From: an uncultured Myxococcales bacterium
GTDB taxonomy: Bacteria; Myxococcota; Myxococcia; Myxococcales; Myxococcaceae
DNA length: 64,000 bases
Direction of reading: 5' to 3'
Assembly: GCA_937980205.1 (NCBI GenBank)
Contig: CALJKW010000055.1
Location: 62,001 to 126,000, forward strand
The notes beneath the pieces were generated by a model. It was not told the DNA's origin. It saw only the letters and a list, made by a program, of their open reading frames with translations, and did no database searches. The position numbers were made by a program, and so were the translations under genes. Position 1 is the first letter of the stretch; the number at the start of each line of letters is the position of its first letter. Of the stretch, positions 21,698 through 29,564 are shown in pieces.

Positions 21698-22176
21698 ACA
21701 TGCTCTCGATCTTTCTGGTGCTGGCGTTGGCGGCAGGGGCTCCGGCGAAGAAGAAGAGCTCGGCCGAGCGCGATGCGATCAAGGGTGCGATCGCCGTCGA
21801 CTCGTCGAGCACGAACGACGCCGGCGTCGTCGAAGAGGCGGCTCCGGCCGAAGGCCCCGACACGCGCAAGATGCCGTTCACGCCCGAGAGCGTGAAGGAG
21901 GTCGTCGCCTACTGGCAGCCCAAGATCCAGGCCTGCTACGAGGAGACCCTCGCCGCGAAGGACAAGGACGTCGAGGGCGTCTTGAAGACGAAGTGGGTCG
22001 TGGCCGGCAGCGGGATCGTGAAGAAGGCCGAGGTGCTCAAGAAGGGCACCACGCTGAAGGACCCGAAGCTCCACGACTGCGTCGTCACCGTGCTCTCGTC
22101 GATGACCTTCCCCAAGACGCCCAACGGGAAAGATCAGCCCATCGAGTTCCCGTTCAACCTGAAGGCCGTGCACTGA
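21694..22176 (+). CDS. AgmX/PglI C-terminal-domain (TonB-like) protein
   Basis: A 160-residue exported protein. The N-terminus MNMLSIFLVLALAAGAPA is a signal peptide followed by a charged spacer with Asp/Glu/Ala. The C-terminal about 90 residues match the AgmX/PglI pattern: IQACYEETL, GVLKTKWVVAGSGIVKKAEVL, LHDCVVTVLSS, and FPKTPNGKDQPIEFPFNL, with the two conserved Cys. In Myxococcus, proteins with this domain take part in gliding machinery and TonB-like envelope energy transfer. Start ATG 21694 (ATGA overlap with the dehydrogenase); ATG 21700 is an alternative. Confidence 0.8.
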   Translation: MNMLSIFLVLALAAGAPAKKKSSAERDAIKGAIAVDSSSTNDAGVVEEAAPAEGPDTRKMPFTPESVKEVVAYWQPKIQACYEETLAAKDKDVEGVLKTKWVVAGSGIVKKAEVLKKGTTLKDPKLHDCVVTVLSSMTFPKTPNGKDQPIEFPFNLKAVH

Positions 22177-22188
22177 TGTCGTCCGGGG

Positions 22189-22210
22189 CTCTCGTTCACC
22201 CTGAGCGGAG
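22189..22210 (+). repeat. Dispersed repeat, copy 2 (between two genes)
   Basis: Matches 4313-4334 over 22 bases with one mismatch. The element appears to extend to about 22246, ending GAGTCCTCTCCGAAGG, and fills almost the whole 75-base gap between the AgmX/PglI gene and the next acyl-CoA dehydrogenase. Confidence 0.6.
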
Positions 22211-22251
22211 CGATTCGCGAAGCGTGAACGGAGTCCTCTCCGAAGGTCGTC

Positions 22252-23400
22252 ATGGACTTTGAGCTCACCGAGACCCAGTCGTTGATCCGCGACACGGCGC
22301 GGAAGTTCGCGCGCGACGTCGTGGCCCCAGAGGCGCGCAAGCTCGACCGAGAAGAGCTGTTCCCCAAAGACGTCTACCCGAAGCTCGGCGAGCTCGGCCT
22401 GCTCGGGGTGAACATCCCCGAGGAGTACGGCGGCGCGGCGGCCGGCGTCGTCTCGTACGCGCTCGCGATGATGGAGATCTCCGCCGCCTGCGCCTCGACC
22501 GCCGTCGGCATGGCCGTCACCAACATGGCGGCCGAGCTCATCAACGCCTACGGCACCGAGGCGCAGAAGAAGACGTACGTCACGCGCCTCGCCACCGGGC
22601 AGGCCTGCGTCGGGGCGTTCGCGCTGTCCGAGCCGCATGCGGGCTCCGACGCCGGCGCGCTGCGCACCAGCGCCACGAAGAAGGGCGACCGCTGGGTGCT
22701 CAACGGCGCGAAGCAGTGGATCACCTCGGGCGCCTACGCCGGCGTCATGGTGGTCTGGGCGCGCACCAGCAACGACGGCAACAAGGGCCTGTCGTGCTTC
22801 ATCGTCGAGGGCGGCACGCCCGGCCTCATCGTCGGTCGCGCCGAAGACAAGATGGGCCTGCGCGGCTCGAACACCGTCGCGCTCACGTTCGAGAACTGCG
22901 AGATCCCGCTCGAGAACCTCCTCGGCAAGCAGGGAGACGGCTTCAAGCTCGCGATGGTCGCGCTCGACGGGGGCCGCATCGGCATCTCCGCCCAGGCGTG
23001 CGGCGTCGCGCGCGCCGCGCTCGAGGCGAGCATCCGCTACAGCAAAGACCGCAAGGCCTTCGGCCAGCCGATCGCCGAGTTCCAGGCGCTCAAGTGGATG
23101 ATGGCCGACATGCAGACGCGCCTGCAGGCCGCCGAGCTGCTCTGCCTGCGCGCCGCGAGCCTCAAAGACGCGAAGAAGCCGTTCACGCGCGAGGCCTCGA
23201 TGTCGAAGCTGTTCTGCTCCGAGATGGCGAACTGGGCGTGCGATCGCGCGGTGCAGATTCACGGCGGCTACGGCTACATCGACGAGTTCCCGGTCGAGCG
23301 GTACCTGCGCGACGCGCGCGTGCAGACTATCTACGAAGGCACCAGCGAGATTCAGCGGCTGGTGATCGCGCGCGAGATCTTCAAGACGGTGGGCGCATGA
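22252..23400 (+). CDS. Acyl-CoA dehydrogenase
   Basis: A 382-residue acyl-CoA dehydrogenase with the same landmarks as the 20555 gene: LTETQSLIRDTARKFARD, GAFALSEPHAGSDAGAL, QWITSG, GGRIGISAQACGVARAAL, QIHGGYGYIDEFPVERYLRD and catalytic Glu in IYEGTSEIQR. It is divergent enough from the neighbour to suggest a different chain length or a branched substrate. The start (ATG 22252) directly follows the repeat. The stop overlaps the next lipoprotein start (ATGA). Confidence 0.94.
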   Translation: MDFELTETQSLIRDTARKFARDVVAPEARKLDREELFPKDVYPKLGELGLLGVNIPEEYGGAAAGVVSYALAMMEISAACASTAVGMAVTNMAAELINAYGTEAQKKTYVTRLATGQACVGAFALSEPHAGSDAGALRTSATKKGDRWVLNGAKQWITSGAYAGVMVVWARTSNDGNKGLSCFIVEGGTPGLIVGRAEDKMGLRGSNTVALTFENCEIPLENLLGKQGDGFKLAMVALDGGRIGISAQACGVARAALEASIRYSKDRKAFGQPIAEFQALKWMMADMQTRLQAAELLCLRAASLKDAKKPFTREASMSKLFCSEMANWACDRAVQIHGGYGYIDEFPVERYLRDARVQTIYEGTSEIQRLVIAREIFKTVGA

Positions 23401-24746
23401 GAGCACTCTGCATCGTGACGTTGTTCCTCGTGGCGTGTGGTCCCGGCCCCCGGCCGAGGCCCGACGGCGGCAACATGGACGTGGACGCCGGCAGCGATGC
23501 GGGCGTCGACGCCGGGCGCCTGCGCGGCGACGAGCCGCCGACGGGCTGGTCGGTCGCGCTGCCGCTGGCCAGCGACGCGGGCGTCATGACGCGCGTCGGC
23601 GTCAGCGCCTCGATGGCGCTCGATCAGTTCGGGCACCCGATGGTCGCCGCGCTCGTCGTCGACCCGAACGGTGACGGCGTCCTCGCGGACAACCGCCTCG
23701 TCTTCACCCGGTGGAACGGCGTTCAGCGCGCGTGGCAGGCGCCCGTCACCGTCGAGGTGATCGGCGACATCGAGGTGAATCACCCGCACCGCCAGGTCTC
23801 GCTCGCGCGCAACCCGACCACCGGCCAGATCGGCATCGCCTACCTCAACGAGAGCGGCGTCGTTCGCTACGCGCGCTCGGAGAACGAGGGCGCCAACTTC
23901 TCGCTCGAGAACGCGAGCGCGGCGGTCACCGACGGCAGCATCTTGTCGAACCCGAACCTCGCCTACTCGGGCACGACGGCGCACCTGTCGTACGTCGCGC
24001 GCCCGGCGTGCGGCATGGGCGCCTGCGGCAAGATCATCCACCGCACGCGGCCCGGCATGAGCGGCCCGTGGGGCAGCGACGCCGAGGTGCAGGGCACGCT
24101 GGCCGCGCGCGACTGGCCGTTCGCGATGGCGGTCGACTCGGCCGGCAACCCGGGCTTCGCGTTCTTCAGCGACGACATGGCGGGCGCGGTGACGCTCTCG
24201 TACGTGTCGATGGGCTCGACGCAGCCGATCGCGACGAGCAGCGTGATGGTCGACGCGATGGCGAAGATCCCCTCGGTCAGCCTGACGCTGCAGGGTGACG
24301 TCCCCCGCGTGGCGTTCCACCTGCTCTCGGCGACGGACCCCGACGCACAGCTCTGGTACGCGCAGAAGACGTCGGGCGCGTGGAGCACCCCGGTGCTCAT
24401 TCCCCGCGACGGGCCGGTCGGCATGCTCGACGGCACCCAGTGGTACCAGGCCGTCGTCAGCGAAGGCGGAACCAAGGTCGCGGTCGTCGCGAACTTCCAG
24501 CGCGCCGGCACGGTCGGAATGTTGTGCGGCGGCCCGAAGCTGACGCGCTCGGCCGACGGCACCTCTTTCCCGATTCCCTGCCACCCGCGCGAGTCCGGAG
24601 GTCCGACGGTGCATGCCATCAACCAGGGCGGCTTCTGGGTCAACATGGCCTCGCACGTCCCGGGGAAGCTCACCATCGCGCTCGACTACGAGCAGCGCTC
24701 CAACCCGACCATCGGGGCGGGAGTGATCGTCTACCGCGAGCCCTAA
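23397..24746 (+). CDS. Large exported lipoprotein, beta-propeller-like
   Basis: A 449-residue lipoprotein: signal RALCIVTLFLVAC with Cys at about residue 14, then a short DAG linker. The body has repeated blade-like units in the style of exo-alpha-sialidase or BNR repeats: ARNPTTGQIGIAYLNESG, VRYARSENEGANFS, NPNLAYSGTTAHLSYVAR, AVDSAGNPGFAFFSDD and QLWYAQKTSGAWSTP. A six- or seven-bladed propeller is inferred; the catalytic residues of sialidases are not evident. An in-frame CHPRESGGP at 24579-24605 is unlike the rest. It is translationally coupled to the acyl-CoA dehydrogenase, although the functions look unrelated. Confidence 0.75.
   Translation: MRALCIVTLFLVACGPGPRPRPDGGNMDVDAGSDAGVDAGRLRGDEPPTGWSVALPLASDAGVMTRVGVSASMALDQFGHPMVAALVVDPNGDGVLADNRLVFTRWNGVQRAWQAPVTVEVIGDIEVNHPHRQVSLARNPTTGQIGIAYLNESGVVRYARSENEGANFSLENASAAVTDGSILSNPNLAYSGTTAHLSYVARPACGMGACGKIIHRTRPGMSGPWGSDAEVQGTLAARDWPFAMAVDSAGNPGFAFFSDDMAGAVTLSYVSMGSTQPIATSSVMVDAMAKIPSVSLTLQGDVPRVAFHLLSATDPDAQLWYAQKTSGAWSTPVLIPRDGPVGMLDGTQWYQAVVSEGGTKVAVVANFQRAGTVGMLCGGPKLTRSADGTSFPIPCHPRESGGPTVHAINQGGFWVNMASHVPGKLTIALDYEQRSNPTIGAGVIVYREP
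24579..24605 (+). repeat. In-frame CHPRESGGP-coding element
   Basis: These nine codons read CHPRESGGP. Closely similar peptides (CHPRE(S/G)G-x-P) recur in unrelated proteins of many bacteria because a dispersed palindromic repeat is translated. Here it sits inside a lipoprotein propeller blade. One copy only is seen, so it may be coincidence. Confidence 0.3.
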
Positions 24747-24833
24747 TCGCCACACCGTCGCGGTAACACTTCGACATCGCTGCGCTGCCCTACGGGCACG
24801 CGCGGTGCACAACCCATGGGCGGAGTACAGCCC

Positions 24834-25268
24834 ATGATCAACACGAAGAAGAAGACACTTTCCCTCGTCGCCGCGGCGTTCCTCGCGGCGGCATGCAGCC
24901 ACATGAACGCCCAGGCCGTGAAGCTCAAGCCCGAGACCGACGGTGCCGCTTCCATCGCGAAGGGTGAAGTCCGGACGATGAACGCGAGCAACGACAACAC
25001 CCGCGTCTGGGTGAAGATCGAGCACCTCGCTCCGCCGCAGAAGGTGGCCGATGGCGCGACGACCTACGTCGTCTGGGCGCAGCCCAACGGCGGCGAGACC
25101 GCGCAGAACATCGGCGCGCTCCAGGTCGACGACAAGCTCGAGGGCTCGCTGATGACCCTCGTCCCGTACGACAACTTCCGGCTCTTCATCACGCCGGAAG
25201 CGAGCGCGCAGGTCACCGAGCCGAGCGGCGAAGAGATCCTCGCGGCAACGCTGCCGCAGGAGGACTGA
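24834..25268 (+). CDS. Small lipoprotein, unknown function
   Basis: A 144-residue lipoprotein. The ATG at 24834 is preferred because GGAG lies eight bases upstream (24822-24825) and it begins INTKKKTLSLVAAAF with lipobox LAAAC; the ATG at 24816 would add six residues. The mature domain is strand-rich: GEVRTMNASNDNTRVWVKIEHL, YVVWAQPNGGETAQNIGALQ and GSLMTLVPYDNFRLFITPE, followed by an acidic end. The pattern (adhesive Ig-like strands with an anti-sigma-like PNG loop) resembles the C-terminal part of some RskA-like domains, but without membrane segment; function unknown. Confidence 0.7.
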   Translation: MINTKKKTLSLVAAAFLAAACSHMNAQAVKLKPETDGAASIAKGEVRTMNASNDNTRVWVKIEHLAPPQKVADGATTYVVWAQPNGGETAQNIGALQVDDKLEGSLMTLVPYDNFRLFITPEASAQVTEPSGEEILAATLPQED

Positions 25269-25273
25269 CGCGT

Positions 25274-25561
25274 TCAGCTCCCGTCACCGGCTGCAGCGAT
25301 GCAGGCGGTGACGGCGAGACAGTCGCGGGGCGCGGCGGCGAGGCACGACCGCACCCGCCGCGTGGCGAGCACTCCGTGCTTGAGCAGATCCTGGTGCCGC
25401 CCGGCGAAGCACTCGTCGAGCGGCATCGCGTGCATTCCGCAGTCTTCCATCAGGCGCACGCAGATGGCCTCGTGCGAGTCGTTGACCCACCACAGGCCGA
25501 ACGCGCCGCCGCCGGCCGCGCCGAGGAGCATCACGAAGGCGCCTCCGATGAGCTGCCGCAT
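25274..25561 (-). CDS. Small Cys-rich exported or anchored protein
   Basis: A 95-residue protein with one N-terminal hydrophobic segment (QLIGGAFVMLLGAAGGGAFGLWWV, residues 3-26). The rest has seven cysteines with spacings suggesting disulfides: AICVRLMEDCGMHAM, DECFAGRH, RSCLAAAPRDC and VTACIAA. It starts at ATG 25561, overlapping the large PHP lipoprotein stop (TGATG), so it belongs to that operon and may act with it in the envelope. No family recognised. Confidence 0.65.
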   Translation of the reverse strand: MRQLIGGAFVMLLGAAGGGAFGLWWVNDSHEAICVRLMEDCGMHAMPLDECFAGRHQDLLKHGVLATRRVRSCLAAAPRDCLAVTACIAAAGDGS

Positions 25562-28500
25562 CAGTCGTGCGCGTGGCGCTTGAGGCGGAGGATCGCGTCG
25601 CGCACCTCGGCCGACGACGGTACCCGATACGGAGCGGGCTTTACGGCCGGCAGCGGGGCCGAGAGCGCCTGCCCCTTCAACGGGAAGTCGTCGTACTTGC
25701 CGCTGCCGTCGGCGTCGACGAGCACCGCGTTGGTGAAGCTCCACGGGAACCTCGCGCCGGTGGTGCAGGCGCCGCTCGCGTTGCAGCCGACGCCGTCGAT
25801 GACGAGCGGGAACAGCTGGCGCGTCGCCGAGCTGCCGCGGACGAAGACGACGTACCAGGTGTCCGCCGTCGGGGTGACGGTGAACCTCTCGGTCACGTGG
25901 ATGCGCCGGGCGTTCGCGCCCATCATCGGCACCGCCTCGACCGGCAGCGCCGCGGGGTTCAGCGTGCGCGACTGGTGCACGCGCGAGGCCGGCCACTCGG
26001 TGTTCGACTGGCCGTTCAGCGCCTCGCGGCCCGAGGCGTGGGTGAAGACCTCGATGAGATCGAAGGTCATCCACTCCGGCGCCTGGACGTCGACGGTCAG
26101 CTCGACCCGCTCGCCGCCGGCGGCGTTGATGCTGAGGGTGTCTCCGATGCCGACGTCAGCGCCGACCGGCGTGCCGCCCGCGTCGAGCTTGCGCGCGGTG
26201 AGCTTGATGAAGGGGCCGTTGCCTCCGACCGCGCGGTGCGCGCGCAGGGCCTCGGCGAAGGCGGCGGGCGAGTAGGTGTCGAGCTTCACCCACGTGCGGC
26301 CGTAGCCGCCGGTGTACTGGTTCACGTAGTGCGTGTCGGAGACGGCGGTCGCCGCGCGGACGCGCCCGCGCGAGAGGTACGTCATCCAGTCGTTCATCAG
26401 CGTGAGGCTCGGCGTGCCGCCGTTCTGCACCTCCATCGCGTCGAAGTCTTCGCTCATCAGCTTCGTGTCGTTCGCGGTCGCCGCGGGGTTCGGGTCCATG
26501 CGGAACTGCTTCGGGTCGGCGTGGCTCGCGCCCGTGGTGGTGTCGACCTTGAGCTGCGTCAATGAGCCGAGCGAGCCGCGCGCGTGGTTGAGCTGAACGA
26601 CGGCGCCCGGGTACTTCGTGCGCAGGCCCGCGTAGAGCTGGTCGAGCCGCAGCGTCGCGCCGTCTCCGCCGGCCCAGTCGAACGCGTCACCGTTCGGAGT
26701 CGCGCCGCGCGTGACCGGGTACACCTGCTGGTGGCCGTAGTCGAACGGCGAGACCTCGCAGCCGATCATCGTGTCGAGCTTGCCGGTGAGCTGCAGCTCG
26801 CCGAGGTAGGGCGCGTAGTCGGTGACGACGTCGTGGTCTGTCGAGACGAGGACGTCGACCCCTTCGGCCGCGAACGTCAGCACGCGCTCGCGGTTCGGCA
26901 CGGAGCTGTCTGCGCTGTTGACGGCGTGCACGTGCAGGTCGGCGCTCAGCCAGCCGGTCGTGTCGACGACGCGCGCGAGCACTGCGTTCAGCGAGGCGTC
27001 GGCCGTGGTGAGGTCGACGGCCTGCGCCGCCATCGGGGCCGTGTCGGGCCACAGGTTGTACTCGGGGCCTCGCGAGACGATGACCTCGTACGCGCCGGGC
27101 GGCACGAGGATGTCGGCGACGCCGGTGCCGTCGGCGAAGCCGAGCGCCTGCACGTTGGAGGGCAGGGGGTCGACGTCGTGGAACGGCCGGTACGCGGTGC
27201 TTGGGCTCGCGCAGGCGCCGCCGGGGCAGAGCACCGTCACCTTGGCGGGGAGCGGGGCGTCGAACGGATCTTTCACCGTGACGCGCAGGTGCCGCGCGGC
27301 GCCGAGCTTCAGATCTTTCGTGAGGCCGGTGACCGGCAGCATCGCGTCGACCGCGGGCTCGATCGCGTGGCCCTTCAGGCCCACCTTCAGCGAGTAGTTG
27401 CCGATGGGGAGATCGGCCTTCGCCTTGCCGTCTGCGCCGGTCACCATCAGCGTCTTCTGTTTGCCGTCGCTCGAGAGGATGACGGCGACGCGGGCGCCCG
27501 CTGCCGGAGAGCCGTCGGGGTTCGTGACGTTGACGCTGAGCCGGCCCTTCCCGAGGTTGTCGATGACGAGCAGCTGCGAGGTGATGTCGGCGAGATCGCG
27601 GCCGATGAGCAGGTCGCGCAGGTAGCTGCGGCTCTGTCCGGCCACGACGCCGAACGCGCCGGGACGCTGCGTCGCCGCCGTGTCGAGCCACTGCAACAGG
27701 CCCGGCTGATCCTTCGCGCCCGACACGGTGCCGACGACGCCCGAGAACGCGAGCATCGCGCTCGAGGGTTCCGGGTTGTTGCTGCCGGGCCGGTAGCTGC
27801 GCATCGCGTACGCCACGCCGTCGCCCTGGAAGCCGAACCAGGGGTAGGGGTCGACCCAGCAGTCGCTCGAGATGCCGATGCCGTTCGTGCACCCGGTCGG
27901 GTTGAAGAAGTCGGTGTTGCCGCCCTGCTCGAGGAGATCTCCGACGGCGAGCGAGACGTTGTCATGGCCGTTGTTGCAGAACGCGCTCAGGATGCGGATG
28001 CGGCTCTCTCCCGGCGAGAGCACGTAGTAGGTGGTGACCTTGAGCGGCAGCGCGGCGTTCGGGTCGACCGCGAGCTTCGCGCCGGCGATCTCGGTGTCGA
28101 TGACGCTGGGGAGGTTCAGGTAATCGTTGAGGGCGTCGTCTCCGGTGGCGGCGATGACCGCGAAGCCGCCCATCGAGCCGTCTTTGAGCACCTCGACCTT
28201 CGACACGTTCGGGGTGCGGCCGAACTGGTAGAGCAGCGAGAGCTTGCCGAGCTGGTCGCGGCCGGCCTCTGTGCCTCCGCGCTTGAGGTCCGCGTCGATG
28301 ATGCCGCCGCCGTACGGGCTCGGGCCGAGCACGCGCCGGGGCGCCTGGATGACGACGCGGACGCTCGCGTTCTCGAGCAGGAAGTCGCCCTTCTGCCCGT
28401 GCGCCATCTCGCCGCCGATGAGCTGGGCGTCGGCGTCGATGACGCTCGCCTTCGCGCCCGAGCCGACCGCCGAGAACAGGCCGAGCGCCTCGAGATCGAC

Positions 28501-28599
28501 CTCACACCGCTCTGGCGGAGGCGGCGGTGGAAACGTCTTGTTGGGAGGGCACGCAGTAGCCAGCAGCAGCGCGCCGAGCGCGGGGAGGAGCCGGGGCAT
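25561..28599 (-). CDS. 1012-residue lipoprotein with PHP-type (CehA-like) metallohydrolase domain
   Basis: The start ATG 28599 has AGAGGAG just upstream and gives a lipoprotein signal (RLLPALGALLLATAC). Residues about 30-340 form a large beta-rich region. About 355-540 contain carboxypeptidase-regulatory-like domains (GRLSVNVTNPDGSPAAGARV and HLRVTVKDPFDAPLPAKVTV). From about 548 a PHP domain begins: WLSADLHVHAVNSADS, then VLVSTDHD near 587 and QLNHARG near 680, the metal-binding histidines and Asp expected of CehA/McbA-type enzymes. The C-terminal part is again beta-rich. It probably hydrolyses a phosphoester or ester outside the cell. It lies between an upstream alpha/beta hydrolase (20 bases) and the small Cys-rich gene. 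Confidence 0.82.
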   Translation of the reverse strand: MPRLLPALGALLLATACPPNKTFPPPPPPERCEVDLEALGLFSAVGSGAKASVIDADAQLIGGEMAHGQKGDFLLENASVRVVIQAPRRVLGPSPYGGGIIDADLKRGGTEAGRDQLGKLSLLYQFGRTPNVSKVEVLKDGSMGGFAVIAATGDDALNDYLNLPSVIDTEIAGAKLAVDPNAALPLKVTTYYVLSPGESRIRILSAFCNNGHDNVSLAVGDLLEQGGNTDFFNPTGCTNGIGISSDCWVDPYPWFGFQGDGVAYAMRSYRPGSNNPEPSSAMLAFSGVVGTVSGAKDQPGLLQWLDTAATQRPGAFGVVAGQSRSYLRDLLIGRDLADITSQLLVIDNLGKGRLSVNVTNPDGSPAAGARVAVILSSDGKQKTLMVTGADGKAKADLPIGNYSLKVGLKGHAIEPAVDAMLPVTGLTKDLKLGAARHLRVTVKDPFDAPLPAKVTVLCPGGACASPSTAYRPFHDVDPLPSNVQALGFADGTGVADILVPPGAYEVIVSRGPEYNLWPDTAPMAAQAVDLTTADASLNAVLARVVDTTGWLSADLHVHAVNSADSSVPNRERVLTFAAEGVDVLVSTDHDVVTDYAPYLGELQLTGKLDTMIGCEVSPFDYGHQQVYPVTRGATPNGDAFDWAGGDGATLRLDQLYAGLRTKYPGAVVQLNHARGSLGSLTQLKVDTTTGASHADPKQFRMDPNPAATANDTKLMSEDFDAMEVQNGGTPSLTLMNDWMTYLSRGRVRAATAVSDTHYVNQYTGGYGRTWVKLDTYSPAAFAEALRAHRAVGGNGPFIKLTARKLDAGGTPVGADVGIGDTLSINAAGGERVELTVDVQAPEWMTFDLIEVFTHASGREALNGQSNTEWPASRVHQSRTLNPAALPVEAVPMMGANARRIHVTERFTVTPTADTWYVVFVRGSSATRQLFPLVIDGVGCNASGACTTGARFPWSFTNAVLVDADGSGKYDDFPLKGQALSAPLPAVKPAPYRVPSSAEVRDAILRLKRHAHD

Positions 28600-28619
28600 C
28601 ACTCCTCTTGAGTACCACG

Positions 28620-29474
28620 TCAGGCCGCTGCGGCGCCCTTCGTGGCCGTGAACCCCTCGATCACCCACGCGAGCCGCTCGGGCTGATCCAGCGCCACGAA
28701 CACCTTCGCGTCCTCGATGAGCTCGAGCCGCGCGTGCGGCATCACCTCTTTGAGCCGGTGCGCGAGCGACACCGGGAAGAACCTGTCCTCCGGAGTCCAC
28801 GCCAGCAGCACCGGCTTGTTGAACCCGCGCAGCGCCTCGGCCGCCGCGACGAGCTCGCTCGCGCGGATGCCGCGCATGAACTTCCCCACGTCGCGGCGCA
28901 CGCCCGCATCCGCGCTCGGAGCCGCCCACCGGGAGAGCAGCTCGGCCGGCAGCCGCTTCTTCGTCAGCGCCCCGTACGCGAGCGGCAGCCTCTGCAACGG
29001 CGGCACGAGCCGCAGCGTGAGCCCCAGCATCCACATCACGCCCGGCACGCGCGCGGCCAGCAGCAGGTACTTGAACGCCGCCGGTGGGAACACCTCGAAC
29101 GCGTCGCACGTGGTGAGCACGAGCGCCGAGACGCGCTCGGGGTGCCGCGCCGCCACCATCTGCGACAGCGCGCCGCCGCTGTCGTTGCCGACGAGCGTGA
29201 CGTGCTCGAGCCCGATCGCGCCGATGAAGTCCGAGATCAGCTTCGCCATGCCATGCGGCGAAAGGTCCGCGTCCTCGCGCATCGCCTCGCGGTGCGAGCC
29301 CAGCGGCCAGTCCGGCACGATGCACCGGTGCGTCGCGCTCAGCCGCTCGACGACCGGCTCCCACAGCGCGCCGTCGACGAGCAGCCCGTGCACGAACACC
29401 AGCGGCGGCCCGCTGCCGACGTCGCGGTAGTGAATCGGACCCTGCGGGAGCTCGATGCGCTTTTGAGTGTGCAT
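28620..29474 (-). CDS. Alpha/beta hydrolase with atypical active site
   Basis: A 284-residue alpha/beta-fold protein: FVHGLLVDGALWEPV, DWPLGSH, nucleophile elbow VGNDSGGA (Asp98 in the nucleophile position), and acid region AWTPEDRFFP. Where the catalytic His should be, the sequence reads IEDAKVFVALDQPE, with Val at about 258. By family knowledge a group of GND-x-GG proteins shares this; they may use another base or be non-hydrolytic. It is first gene of the operon with the PHP lipoprotein and divergent from an XRE regulator, with a palindrome between them. Confidence 0.82.
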   Translation of the reverse strand: MHTQKRIELPQGPIHYRDVGSGPPLVFVHGLLVDGALWEPVVERLSATHRCIVPDWPLGSHREAMREDADLSPHGMAKLISDFIGAIGLEHVTLVGNDSGGALSQMVAARHPERVSALVLTTCDAFEVFPPAAFKYLLLAARVPGVMWMLGLTLRLVPPLQRLPLAYGALTKKRLPAELLSRWAAPSADAGVRRDVGKFMRGIRASELVAAAEALRGFNKPVLLAWTPEDRFFPVSLAHRLKEVMPHARLELIEDAKVFVALDQPERLAWVIEGFTATKGAAAA

Positions 29475-29509
29475 GCCCCATTCATGCGCCCGCGGAGGTC
29501 ATCGCTTCA

Positions 29510-29526
29510 ATTACCTGGGAGGTAAT
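29510..29526. promoter_or_regulatory. 17-bp palindromic operator candidate
   Basis: ATTACCT-GGG-AGGTAAT is a perfect 7-bp inverted repeat with a 3-base spacer, AT-rich against a GC-rich background. It lies 36 bases from the hydrolase ATG and 39 bases from the regulator ATG. It is the likely binding site of the XRE regulator encoded at 29565, controlling both directions. Confidence 0.65.
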
Positions 29527-29564
29527 CGCCACGCCTCCCGGCGAATCGCTAGGTTCGACGGCGC

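Noticed and set aside
28608..29525. Plus-strand frame opposite the alpha/beta hydrolase
   Set aside because: Composition is Arg/His-rich without domain; the minus-strand frame has clear hydrolase motifs.
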